From contig CM040107.1 in NCBI GenBank assembly GCA_022496805.1, positions 15,549,501 to 15,613,500 of the forward strand: 64,000 nt of DNA. Direction: 5' to 3'. This stretch comes from Pohlia nutans (lineage: Eukaryota > Streptophyta > Bryopsida > Bryales > Mniaceae). This document shows, in pieces, positions 52,867 to 62,773 of the stretch. Numbering within the stretch: position 1 is the first letter of the stretch; each line of letters begins with the position of its first letter. The position numbers and the translations under genes were made by a program. The notes below the pieces were generated by a model, which ran no database searches, was not told the origin of the DNA, and was given only the letters and a program-made list of their open reading frames with translations.

Positions 52867-54789
52867 AATTTGTCAAGTGAATACCCACATTTGGTTCAAT
52901 GTAGTAGAAGTTATGTGCATGATTCTCCAAAATATACCAAAAAGTCAGTCCGGCTTGCTTTGCTGTTTAAGGCTTCTAGTTTCACATTGCCTAGTTAGAA
53001 ATATCACATAGCATGACAGACAATGTTAACAAATATATATATAGAGGTACTGTATACTCATTTGCCACGCTCAAAATTATTGATTGCAGTACAAACGTTT
53101 TGATTAAGTGTACATGTTGCATGAAAGGGTACATGGGGCACCCAAAGTGGTAATATTCTAGTATGAGCTTTTCTGCAATGTAAATCTGGTCTGTTTTTCA
53201 ACTTTTCATAGATAGCGATGAACAATATGAGTGTTTAACAAAAAATTCAACAAGATTATAAGATATTTTAAATAGTCACAAGTTTTATCATACAAACAAC
53301 ATACACTGTCAATATCAAATTTGGGTGGGAAGTAAAAAAAAAAATTAAAAGGTGTTCAATTATTTAGGGGGTAATGCAATTATATATTGTCAATATCAAT
53401 ATGGATGAAGTAAGTTATGAAGCCCTATGATTAAGTAAGTCCCATTATAAGTAATGCAAGTAATTAAATTATGCGATATGCCTTAGTTCGTGAGAGGTCA
53501 GAGCAAACCCAAGGTCCGGATTCAAGAGTGTTTTGAAAGAGTCATTATAAAATGGTTGATGCAAAACAGAACTAGAGGTGCTGTACAAAGGAAAGATGTA
53601 AATGTCAATGTACATCTGCACGGTGTTCTTTGTCATCTTTATTATTAACATTTATTAATGAATTTTGCATGGTGTTCTCTACAAATTCAATTAACACTAA
53701 AATTCCTGAGAGGTTTTGCCATAAACTAATTTTGCTATAAAATATGCGTTACATTATTTTCGCGAAGTTCCATAGAACACGAAAGTTGTGCTGCAAAATG
53801 TATAGATCTTATTTATAAAATTAAATTCCAGTAACAGACGTTGCAATTTTTATAAATGAAATCAAAAAGAAAGACCTTCAATATTCATAGAAAATAAGAA
53901 AATGAAATATTTTGCAATTTTTTTTAATAGTGAGCTAAAAGTGCAATGTTCATAACATACTTATGAGATGCCAAGATGTAGGATATTTTATTTGTAGAAA
54001 CAACAGTTTAAACAATTATAGACAAGAATTGGTTAAAATGAGCACTTTAAACGAGATGAATTCTACTGAATATTTAAGCATCTTATGGAACTTATAATTT
54101 GGGCCCAATACAATGAAAATTAATAATTAATTATTAATTTTGTATTTCTTATGAATTCTGGTAGGTTATAGCTTTACAATTATATATCTAATTATGTATG
54201 ATCAATTTTTGAAATCTATTTTCATAAAAATGAAGCATAATTCATAATCTACAATTGGTCTTTGTATATCTTTGCAAAATTTATGCATTATCATGCAATT
54301 TCGCAAACATTTGCAAATTGGAGAACTCTGTAGGATGATTAAGGCACATGAACGAACAAATTTCTTTATTTCTTATAAAATTAATGAACAAAATTTTCAG
54401 TGATCCAATTACATATTCTTCTAGCGAACTTTATTCTAAAGAGGTTACGCTTTTGAAACACTCAATATGGACACTTTAAGCATGTTTTATAACCTTTTCT
54501 ATTTCTTGAGCGACCCATTTTAGGTCGCCCGGGAAGTTAATGGTTCAAAAGCCAAAATCAAAAAAACAAACACATTTATAAAAATTCGAAAGGTGAACAT
54601 CCTATGTAGTGGAATTCAAACCTTGAGCTACAAAGCTTGCACAAGCAATAAAATACTCAATAATTGGAATTTTTAAGATTTGAAAAGTGGAGTTCAAACT
54701 AGACTTAATAAACTTCATTTTCTTAGTTGGGTGTATTAGCAACAAAAGTCGTCTTCAAGATCAAAATTGGGTTTGACCAACAAACGTCC

Positions 54790-54965
54790 AAAAACTGGAT
54801 GCCTGGACGTTTAGGGGTTAAGGATGCATTTGCCACATTTTTTGCTGTAGGGGTGTTAATTAGTTGGACTTATGTCCTGTTCTCAACAAGGGTTGTTGCA
54901 CTTTACGTTAATTTTCTTGACGCTTCTTTGTTCTTAACCCCTAAACATCTGAACGTGCCTTTGCG
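54790..54965. repeat. Inverted repeat with TTAGGGG arms
   Basis: CGTTTAGGGGTTAAGGATGC (about 54808) is mirrored by TTCTTAACCCCTAAACATCT (about 54930). The arms are telomere-like in composition but not the (TTTAGGG)n plant repeat. A chance 87-codon ORF spans it. Confidence 0.55.
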
Positions 54966-55558
54966 ACCAATAGAATACGTTGTATTTTGATTGTTTTTGG
55001 AATGAATCCACACTTCTACTAGGTTTGAGGTCATAAGAGAAGTTGAAATTTAGATCAATGCGGTTCTAACGAGCTACTGAAATCCCAATTTAGAGTGTCT
55101 TGTTGATAGAAAATCCCAATTATAAGACAACATATATATTATCCCATGTGACGTTTAGGAGTCAACCTTTCAGAGGCTAATGGGGATAGTAGATACGAAA
55201 GGGTGAATCATAGCAAGATGAAACGAGGCTAAAAATAATATATGAAGTTCATAAAAGTTATGTTTAGAAATAGTTAAAAGATGAAAGTGAAGAAATGAAA
55301 TGAGACGCATGGTTGGAGCATTCTTAGAAAGCTGTTGTATTTTGAACATTCAAATTTCAAATTTCGTGACAGTGCGTAATATCTTCAAATGAGAACCGAC
55401 TCGAATGTCAATGGTCAAAAGATGTATATAAACTCAAATTAAACATCTAATGAAAAAAAAGCTAAAACACTTGATTGTTTGGGCCAGTTAGGAAAAAAAA
55501 TCCCTAGATGGCTTGTCCTTTAGTTTATGAGCAATTTCACGTGTAATTTGAACGAGTA

Positions 55559-55690
55559 TTATTTTAAAGTAAGAATATTATATGAAATTAGAAATATTAT
55601 TTGAAATTAAAAGGATTATTTTAAATTAAAAGTATTATTTTAAACTGAAAGTTCAATTTCATAATTAAAAATATTATTTTAAAAACTGAA
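55559..55690. repeat. AT-rich tandem repeats of ~20 bp
   Basis: Variants of ATTATTTTAAATTAAAAGT repeated about six times. Confidence 0.8.
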
Positions 55691-57179
55691 AAAATTAAAG
55701 CATTTGTGAAAATGAAAAATAAAAAATAAAAATAGTCCAATGAACGAATGCCACGTGGCAGTGTACCTTGAGAGTTCGTGGGGTCATGAACATTGGAATG
55801 GGCAATTCCCTTCCTCCATCCTTTATTTCCCCTCTAACCCCCAAAATTCTTAGAGAATGTGGTACATGTCTTCTAAAACTTGGAGAGTTATTGTTTTTCA
55901 AAAATTTTGTTTCGCCATTTTGTACAGGGTGGCATGTACTTGTGTTTCACCGCTCGGATTTGTATTTTAAATAAAGAAAGTCTAGCATATTGCAATTCCG
56001 AAAACATAGTCTTTTATGAACTTTTAAACCCCCAACAAGTGCAAGGTGTTATTCAACATCCGAAACTTCTCGAAACGGAACAAAAATTGGTACAGAACTA
56101 AGTAACATCATAGACAATGTGAAAGTGAAGTGCGACAAGTTTCGGTACTGAGGTTTTGTTGATGTAGCTGTGGTGAACCGCATCTGCAATTTTCGGGCAT
56201 GTGTTTTTTTGGGGTGCTTTTTGCCATCAAACGCAATTAGCTTGCAATCCGTGCGGTCAAAATCAACAAAATTTGTTGTATGTGTTTTTCAAATAGTTTA
56301 GCACAAGATCTTACGGTTACAAGGTAAATAATAACATTATTCTGGATTTTGTGCATGGGGGAGTAAAAATGACAGCATTGGAGTGTTTTTGGAGGAAACC
56401 CAGTCCGGTCCTTTAGGGGTTACATAACCAAACCATAATATCTCCAATAATACTACACTTACAGTAATATATATGAACCCACCCCAACAAATTTCATCAT
56501 TAGATTGTCAATATCTTATTAATAATCATTGTACAGAAGAGCTCTAAACTTTAAGTTCTAGGCTTTATAAAAAATGTTGGTGATAACAATAAAAAATCCA
56601 ACCATGTGAATAATTCATAACGTACAATTTTAATTCATTCCTGAAGTTCAAAAACATCCCTCTTCGTTTCTGTTTCGTTCTTTTGACCTTGTAGCATTGC
56701 ATGCGTTGCCCCACCTAATTTGACGTACTCACTTAATTGACCTCTGATAAGGCAATCCCTGACATTTCCAATCTGGGCTTCCTCTCACATCCCCCAATGC
56801 ACGGGCTCTTACAAGCGAGATCTCCACGGTTGATCAAGATCGACGGCAATGACGAGGCGAGCCCTTCCTCAAACCCAACACTAGCTGAAACAGTGTTCTG
56901 AGAACCGGTTTATGATATGTACCACCGCGTGCTACCTCCCACAAAAATGGTAGATACTGTTGGTACTTTCTGAATGTACTACTCACAATACTTCTATAAT
57001 ATCCCGCAATACCCTTGATATATTAAGGTGATACCATGGTGATACCATAATGATACCTAGGTACATCGTTATAACACGAGGAGCATTCTCGCTACATTTG
57101 AAATGTTTTTTCATTTTCTTTCTTTGTATGTTTAGTAGCCACATGTTTTTGGTAGAAATCCAGCTAATAATAGCCAGTT

Positions 57180-57960
57180 TTGAGATCACTTGGCTCGAGA
57201 CGAGGGTCCACTGCAGCAATGAATGCTTCTGGCTGCTCCTTTTTTGACGGCAATGGCGCCCGCCGGCACGTGGCGGACTGCCCAACCATCCATCCCTCTC
57301 GTCCATCGGATGGCTGAAAGTTTAGTCTACTGGCGAGGTCCTGTACCACGGCTTACAGTCCGCCACATTCCTCCGTTCCCGTGTCCTCTCCTCCGATGGT
57401 TGCGGCGCCTGCGGAGAGCTGCATTGCTGTTCTTCCTCTTCCATACGGGGCTGGGTGGTTGCCGTAGTCACAACGAGTGAGGAAATTTTGAGTGAAGGTA
57501 GCCGGTGCGTTGTTCTCCCCTGAGGTTGGTCGTCGTGCATGCGTGGTCTGTGGCTAAAGATGATGCCGATACAGCGCCGCCGCAGTTTTCATTGTTTGCA
57601 GGAAAGAGATCGTTGTTGAGGGTTTCGGCGTGGGACTATGGCGTGCATAGAGTCTCACAGATCTGAAAGTGGATTGGGTCGTTGGAATGTGTGGGATGAC
57701 AACACCTTGGAGCAGGACATCGGCACTGCGGCATCTACAGCGCCAACATGAAGGTAAGAAAAGTTTACCCTCTGCAGGATTGAGTGGGCCTAAATTTGAG
57801 TGATGTTTTTATCGTCCATCTCGGTCGCACTCATCTGCATTAGTGGCTCTCGGAATCTTTGCCATTTCCATTTACAGTATCCCCTCTGTCGGTGTCGCGG
57901 ATCTGAACTGTGCGTCTATACATGGTCCATCAGAACGCTGTCATGGGTGGTTGTTTAGCG
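57180..57960. other. GC-richer island, possible promoter or leader
   Basis: Composition rises sharply after the AT-rich block. It contains GCACGTGGCG (57266) and an ATGAAG followed by GTAAGAAAAG donor-like sequence near 57748. ORFs in both directions (57223-57480 plus, 56983-57306 minus) overlap and neither looks like a real protein. Confidence 0.3.
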
Positions 57961-58044
57961 GCGCATTTAGAAGTCCCACTCAGTGAATCCATTTCCTGTT
58001 ATTAGTTTTCCTACAGTATGCATTTTCAGAAACGTCCAGAGTGT

Positions 58045-58125
58045 AGATGTTGAATTTTACATCTACCACTGCCATGGACCTAGTGGGCAATTCACCACCG
58101 CGTCTATAACAGTGGTAGATTAAAG
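58045..58125. repeat. Small fold-back around a palindrome copy
   Basis: ATCTACCACTGCCATGGACC and, inverted, AACAGTGGTAGAT flank CTAGTGGGCAATTCACCACC, a half-decayed family palindrome. Arms match those of the 45.6-kb element. Confidence 0.8.
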
Positions 58126-58148
58126 AGGGCGTGTACGCTGTAATCCCC

Positions 58149-58320
58149 CCTACATAGAAAAATTGGTTTTTTGGGGGCTTTTCACCATATTCAGGCACTC
58201 TGAGATCTACAAATAGCATAGATCCAGTGGGCAATTGCCCACTGCATCTATGCTAGCTGTAGAGTTCAAAGAGTCTGAATATGGTGAAAAGCCCCAAAAA
58301 AACCAATATTGCTATGTAGG
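58149..58320. repeat. 172-bp palindromic MITE-like element, symmetric about the core palindrome
   Basis: Starts CCTACATAG and ends CTATGTAGG. Inner arms include GGGGCTTTTCACCATATTCA and its inverse TGAATATGGTGAAAAGCCCC. The centre of symmetry (58234/58235) is exactly the centre of the palindrome at 58224-58245. The best-preserved fold-back of the family and probably close to the full-length form. No ORF. No target duplication was identified with certainty. Confidence 0.92.
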
Positions 58321-58561
58321 ACTGTAAGCAGTGGTGCGAAGTGGGCACAGTGGGCGTGATTGGCCGCATAGGATTGGGCTAACCGTAGGTGTCTTTATCA
58401 TGACGAACATGGCCGTACTGTATTTCTTTATCTCAAAAGACATACAAAACCGTATTTAGCAATAGTATGGCGTATTTTGATATTATGATTACATTGTATA
58501 TTACGTCTCATATTTCAGTTCTATTGAGGAATAAGAAGAGGAAAGCATTTGTTTCGCTTGG

Positions 58562-58583
58562 CCAGTGGGCAATTGTTCACTGG
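58562..58583. repeat. Isolated palindrome copy
   Basis: CCAGTGGGCAATTGTTCACT then GG: two changes in one half-site, no long flanking arms. Confidence 0.9.
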
Positions 58584-58937
58584 GAATGAGGTCCATGGAA
58601 TTTATTTTGCCCATCCTAGGCAGTGATTCGCCTGCCCGGATGTTGAGAAATGTGTTACTCATGGCATGAAATGTTTTGTATGGGTTGTAGCAATCTATGG
58701 ATCTGTGTTCCAAGAAAGACCATTGATAATTCCTGGGGTGCACTCCTGTGGCGTGGAAGATCAGGACGCGACATCTGATCCGGACGGGTATGAATTGGAA
58801 CGGCACGGAGGTATTCACCGGAGCGCACACTCATGTGGGCAATGTGATGACTGCTTAGTACATGGTGTTTAGTGCGATTGTCCCGTCTGTGTAGTAGAAG
58901 GGGGGCCGGGGGTCTAGGGAGAACAGCGGCCGCAGAT

Positions 58938-60720
58938 CCAGTGGGCGATTGCCCACTGCAGTCAAGGCTGGACTACTGAGTTGGGCTGCTGTAGTGGAAC
59001 TGACTGAACATGTCCAATGCGATTCGGAGTTTGCAGCGTTATCTTATCTATAATGATCCTAAACCTTACTAGTGTAGCAGGAACACTTGTTAGTAGTGTA
59101 GAGAACTGAAGGTGTGGATCTGTAGCGCCACAGCGTACTGCACTTTGTCTTTACGCCGAGCAGCTGCCCCAGTGGGCAATTGCCCACTGGATTCATGGCT
59201 GGAGTACTGAGTTGGGATGCTGTAGTGGAACTGATTGAACATGTCCAATGCGATTCGGAGTTTGCAGCGTTATCTTATCTATAATGACCCTAAACCTTAC
59301 TAGTGTAGCAAGAACACTTGTTAGTAGTGTAGAGAACTGAAGGTGTGGATCTGTAGCGCCACAGCGTACTGCACTTTGTCTATACGCCGAGCAGCTGCCC
59401 CAGTGGGCAATTGCCCACTGGATTCATGGCTGGAGTACTGAGTTGGGATGCTGTAGTGGAACTGACTGAACATGGCCAATGCGATTCGGAGTTTGCAGCG
59501 TTATCTTATCTATAATGACCCTAAACCTTACTAGTGTAGCAGGAACACTTGTTAGTAGTGTAGAGAACTGAAGGTGTGGATTTGTAGCGCCACAGCGTAC
59601 TGCACTTTGTCTTTACGCCGAGCAGCTGCCCCAGTGGGCAATTGCCCACTGGATTCATGGCTGGAGTACTGAGTTGGGATGCTGTAGTGGAACTGACTGA
59701 ACATGGCCAATGCGATTCGGAGTTTGCAGCGTTATCTTATCTATAATGACCCTAAACCTTACTAGTGTAGCAGGAACACTTGTTAGTAGTGTAGAGAACT
59801 GAAGGTGTGGATCTGTAGCGCCACAGCGTACTGCACTTTGTCTTTACGCCGAGCAGCTGCCCCAGTGGGCAATTGCCCACTGGATTCATGGCTGGAGTAC
59901 TGAGTTGGGATGCTGTAGTGGAACTGACTGAACATGTCCAATGCGATTCGGAGTTTGCAGCGTTATCTTATCTATAATGACCCTAAACCTTACTAGTGTA
60001 GCAGGAACACTTGTTAGTAGTGTAGAGAACTGAAGGTGTGGATCTGTAGCGCCACAGCGTACTGCACTTTGTCTATACGCCGAGCAGCTGCCCCAGTGGG
60101 GAATTGCCCACTGGATTCATGGCTGGTGTACTGAGTTAGGATGCTGTAGTCGAACGGGCGTCCTGGACAATGTGTTGAAGCAGTTTTCAGCGATATCAGA
60201 GTAGCAGGACGTACTAGGCGACAAGAATGTTGTATGTAGTATACAGAGAAAAGAAGGTGAGCATCTCTAGCGGCACAGCGTTATGCACTTGCTGTGTACG
60301 CTCAAGAGCAGCCCCAGTGGGCAATTGCCCACTGCAGGCATGGCTGGGGTTCTCAGTTGGGCACTGACAAGGTGTACTGGAACCGCCCACATGTCCTCAG
60401 TATGTGTTTTGCAGTTTTCAGCACTTATATCTGTGACCCTCAACCGTAGTATAGCAGTACGCAGGCGACGACAATGTTGGTAGTACTTTACTGAGATCTG
60501 AAAGTATGCACCTGTAGCGCTAAGCGTAACGCACTTTGTTTGTAAGCACAACAACAGCCGCAGTTGGGAATTGCCCACCCAGTCTAGGGCACCTTCAGTC
60601 TAAAGCACATTGTCAACAAGTATGCTCCATACAATAGCGGGGTTGAGACAGTGCCGAAGCGTCTATGCTTGATGTAGGCAAATCATCTTGCAGCCCCAGT
60701 GGGCAATTGCCCACCGGATC
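58938..60720. repeat. 231-bp tandem array with one palindrome per unit, plus diverged copies
   Basis: Palindromes start at 58938, 59169, 59400, 59631, 59862 and 60093, exactly 231 bp apart, then at 60314, about 60560 and 60696 in diverged units. The first five units are nearly identical (shared CCCTAAACCTTACTAGTGTA, GATCTGTAGCGCCACAGCGT), so homogenisation is recent. Right-hand units have drifted and changed length. In the 60093 copy one base of the core is altered (GGGGAATTGCCCAC). Confidence 0.95.
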
Positions 60721-61516
60721 TATTGCCGTTGTACTCTCCTGTAGCAACTATGAGCAGTCTTGAGGACATTATCAACAAAGTCATTGTTTGAAATATTCTG
60801 TAAAAACTGACCTATATATGCTAGTGTTGGTTCGAACAAGTGGGCCTATTTTTGTAAATGAATACATAACAGAGTGAAAGTGGATTTGCCAGGATATTTT
60901 TGACCTCGCTTTTTGCTTGTCACCTGGAGTATTGCTTGAGATTACTACGATTGTTATCTGTAGATTATGCCTACTGCTGTGAATGCAGGGTAATGTTACA
61001 AGAGGCAAAGACGGTGGAAGGAAAAAAATTTAGGTACAGGTGAACATAGGTAAAACGGTATGCCAGGAGATGATTTTTAAGTACGTAGGTTAAGCAATAG
61101 CTGTCATGTTAACACTGGCGTTGAAGTCTTATCGCAATCTATCTCTAGAAATTTGACAAATTGGTTATGTAAATATTCCTCTAATTGGATTTATTTTCCC
61201 ACATTGGGACTGTTTGACAACTACAATTGGCATAGATCCCCGGTGGGCAATTGGCCACTGCATGTATGCAAACTGCAGAGTTTGAAGTGAATATGAGAGT
61301 CCAGTGGATACTAAACGAATACAGCGATCATACTATAAATAAATTGTACTCAAGTGACATCGCATTACTATGTTTCTGCAGGTGGAACATAATATACTGC
61401 CCGTTGCATGTCAAAGTTCAGGCTAATTCTCAACAGCGGACGCATTTTGTGATTCGGAGTCCCGTGATTCGCCAGGTGCAAGCTACAATATGTGTTGCCT
61501 AATTTCTCAGCACAGT
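60721..61516. other. Spacer with a degenerate fold-back at ~61200-61290
   Basis: Near 61200 TTTGACAACTACAATTGGCA, CCCCGGTGGGCAATTGGCCA and TGCAAACTGCAGAGTTTGAA form an imperfect fold-back around a decayed palindrome. Nothing else recognised. Confidence 0.6.
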
Positions 61517-62008
61517 ATGACTGAGGATTCTGGTGATAGGACTCCCGAGCTAGCGTATACCTTGTATCGGTTTACGTCATGCCCATTCATAACCAGTCTG
61601 TACATGGGCCAAAATCATGGCCATGTCTGTGAGGATTGCAAATGTATCCGATGCGTAGTATTACGTTGGGTTCGAATGCCGACCTGCAACTGCAAACTAC
61701 CTCCCCGCCGCCAGGGCTTGTCATTGGACGATAGAGTTAGAAAAAAACGTCTCGCATGTCTGCATGAGCCAAGATCCGTACCCATCTTCCCTCCAGCATT
61801 TTGCTTTTGTGTCAATCCAGAGAAAAAAGCAGCCCAATTACTATTGGCAAATCCCGAAAGGAATGACACGACATCCTCGGAGGAAAATTATCTTGACTTT
61901 TATAGTGACTGCAGTACTGAATGTGTTGACAGCATTGTTGTGGACAGTGATAATGATCAGAGCAATGATAACCCAACATCAACTTGGGGATATCTTAGGA
62001 AATTATAG
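61517..62008 (+). CDS. Unrecognised Cys-rich small ORF
   Basis: ATG at 61517 (MTEDSGDRTPELAYTLYRF), 163 codons to TAG. An internal Cys cluster CEDCKCIRCVV and TCNCKL (C-x2-C-x-C-x2-C, then C-x-C) could bind zinc, followed by a basic patch (RVRKKRLACLH) and an acidic Ser/Asp-rich tail (VDSDNDQSNDN). No family recognised. An acceptor-like TTTCTCAG just upstream allows the alternative that it is an internal exon. It lies 0.8 kb upstream of the next gene on the same strand and could be its 5' part. Confidence 0.4.
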   Translation: MTEDSGDRTPELAYTLYRFTSCPFITSLYMGQNHGHVCEDCKCIRCVVLRWVRMPTCNCKLPPRRQGLSLDDRVRKKRLACLHEPRSVPIFPPAFCFCVNPEKKAAQLLLANPERNDTTSSEENYLDFYSDCSTECVDSIVVDSDNDQSNDNPTSTWGYLRKL

Positions 62009-62529
62009 AATTTCACAGGATATGTGCTAGAATTTGGTGGTCTCTGATTGTATGTGTGTCCGACACACCTTTTGTGTAAATATACAGTGCTCCAGTGCTC
62101 CTGTGCTGGGACACGCAGTTGACAGACTGAAATAACTTGTATGATATGATGACACAGTTTATGTACAACGAGGACAAGATCGTTAAAGCCCTCTAACTCG
62201 TTGAAGGCACACCAGTTCTGTACAGGGTCACGACTGAGTCATAATTTAATCGAGACGCTCTGCCGCATTTGACTGACGACTGGTGCAAAGTGGTGGACGT
62301 TTGCGACGATCTGATGGACAGTGACACAGCGGCTAGCGACATGGTATGAGAGCGCCGCATATGAACTCGTTTACAATGCATTGCACTGGCACAACAGAAT
62401 TCTAAACTAGAATGAGCAGTCAGTGAAATTGTACTAAGATGTGGCAGCTCACTCTACATGTTGCCAATTGCCCAGTGACAACGGTCATTGTCATATGAAT
62501 CTGCAAAGTTTGGAGTAAGACAACAATGG
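62009..62529. other. Intergenic, nothing recognised
   Basis: Unique-looking sequence; one half-palindrome TTGCCAATTGCCCAGTGA near 62460. Confidence 0.4.
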
Positions 62530-62682
62530 CAATACTTGTGTAGTTGGGGCTTTCCATGAATTTGGGGCTTTTAAAAATCCACAGCTGCCATACATCCACT
62601 GTAGATTACCCATTGGATCTATGCGAGTTGTAGATTATTTAAAGTCCCAAATTGATGGAAAGCCCCAACTACACACGTATTG
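62530..62682. repeat. 153-bp fold-back, decayed member of the palindrome family
   Basis: CAATACTTGTGTAGTTGGGG and its inverse CCCCAACTACACACGTATTG are the ends. GGGGCTTTCCAT and ATGGAAAGCCCC follow inward. The centre (near 62606) reads CATCCACTGTAGATTACCCA then TTGGATC, a badly eroded palindrome. It shares the GGGGCTTT arm motif with the 58.15-kb element. Confidence 0.85.
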
Positions 62683-62773
62683 CCGTAGCAAGTTGGACAT
62701 GTCATGGCTCTGTCCCTATTACGGTCAGTCAGAGCACGCATGCACTACATAGCAGGGTTCGATCCGGCATAGG

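Larger units (their letters stand above)
46769..57150. other. AT-rich gene-poor block
   Basis: About 10 kb of markedly AT-rich DNA with long A and T runs and no ORF above about 90 codons that looks like protein. None of the palindrome copies present on both sides occurs here. Local repeats are listed separately. Two GCCACGTGGC sites (about 48059 and 55749) stand out against the AT background. Confidence 0.7.

Noticed and set aside
54727..54990. 87-codon ORF in the AT-rich block
   Set aside because: Spans a small inverted repeat, has no coding-like composition or family resemblance, and is alone in 10 kb of AT-rich DNA.
57223..57540. Plus- and minus-strand ORFs in the GC-rich island
   Set aside because: Mutually overlapping, Arg/Pro/Leu-rich in both directions as expected from GC-rich DNA, and no splice-supported extension.
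59000..60000. CCCTAAACC in each 231-bp unit as interstitial telomere repeats
   Set aside because: Only a single telomere-like heptamer per unit, not tandem CCCTAAA; insufficient for a telomeric origin.
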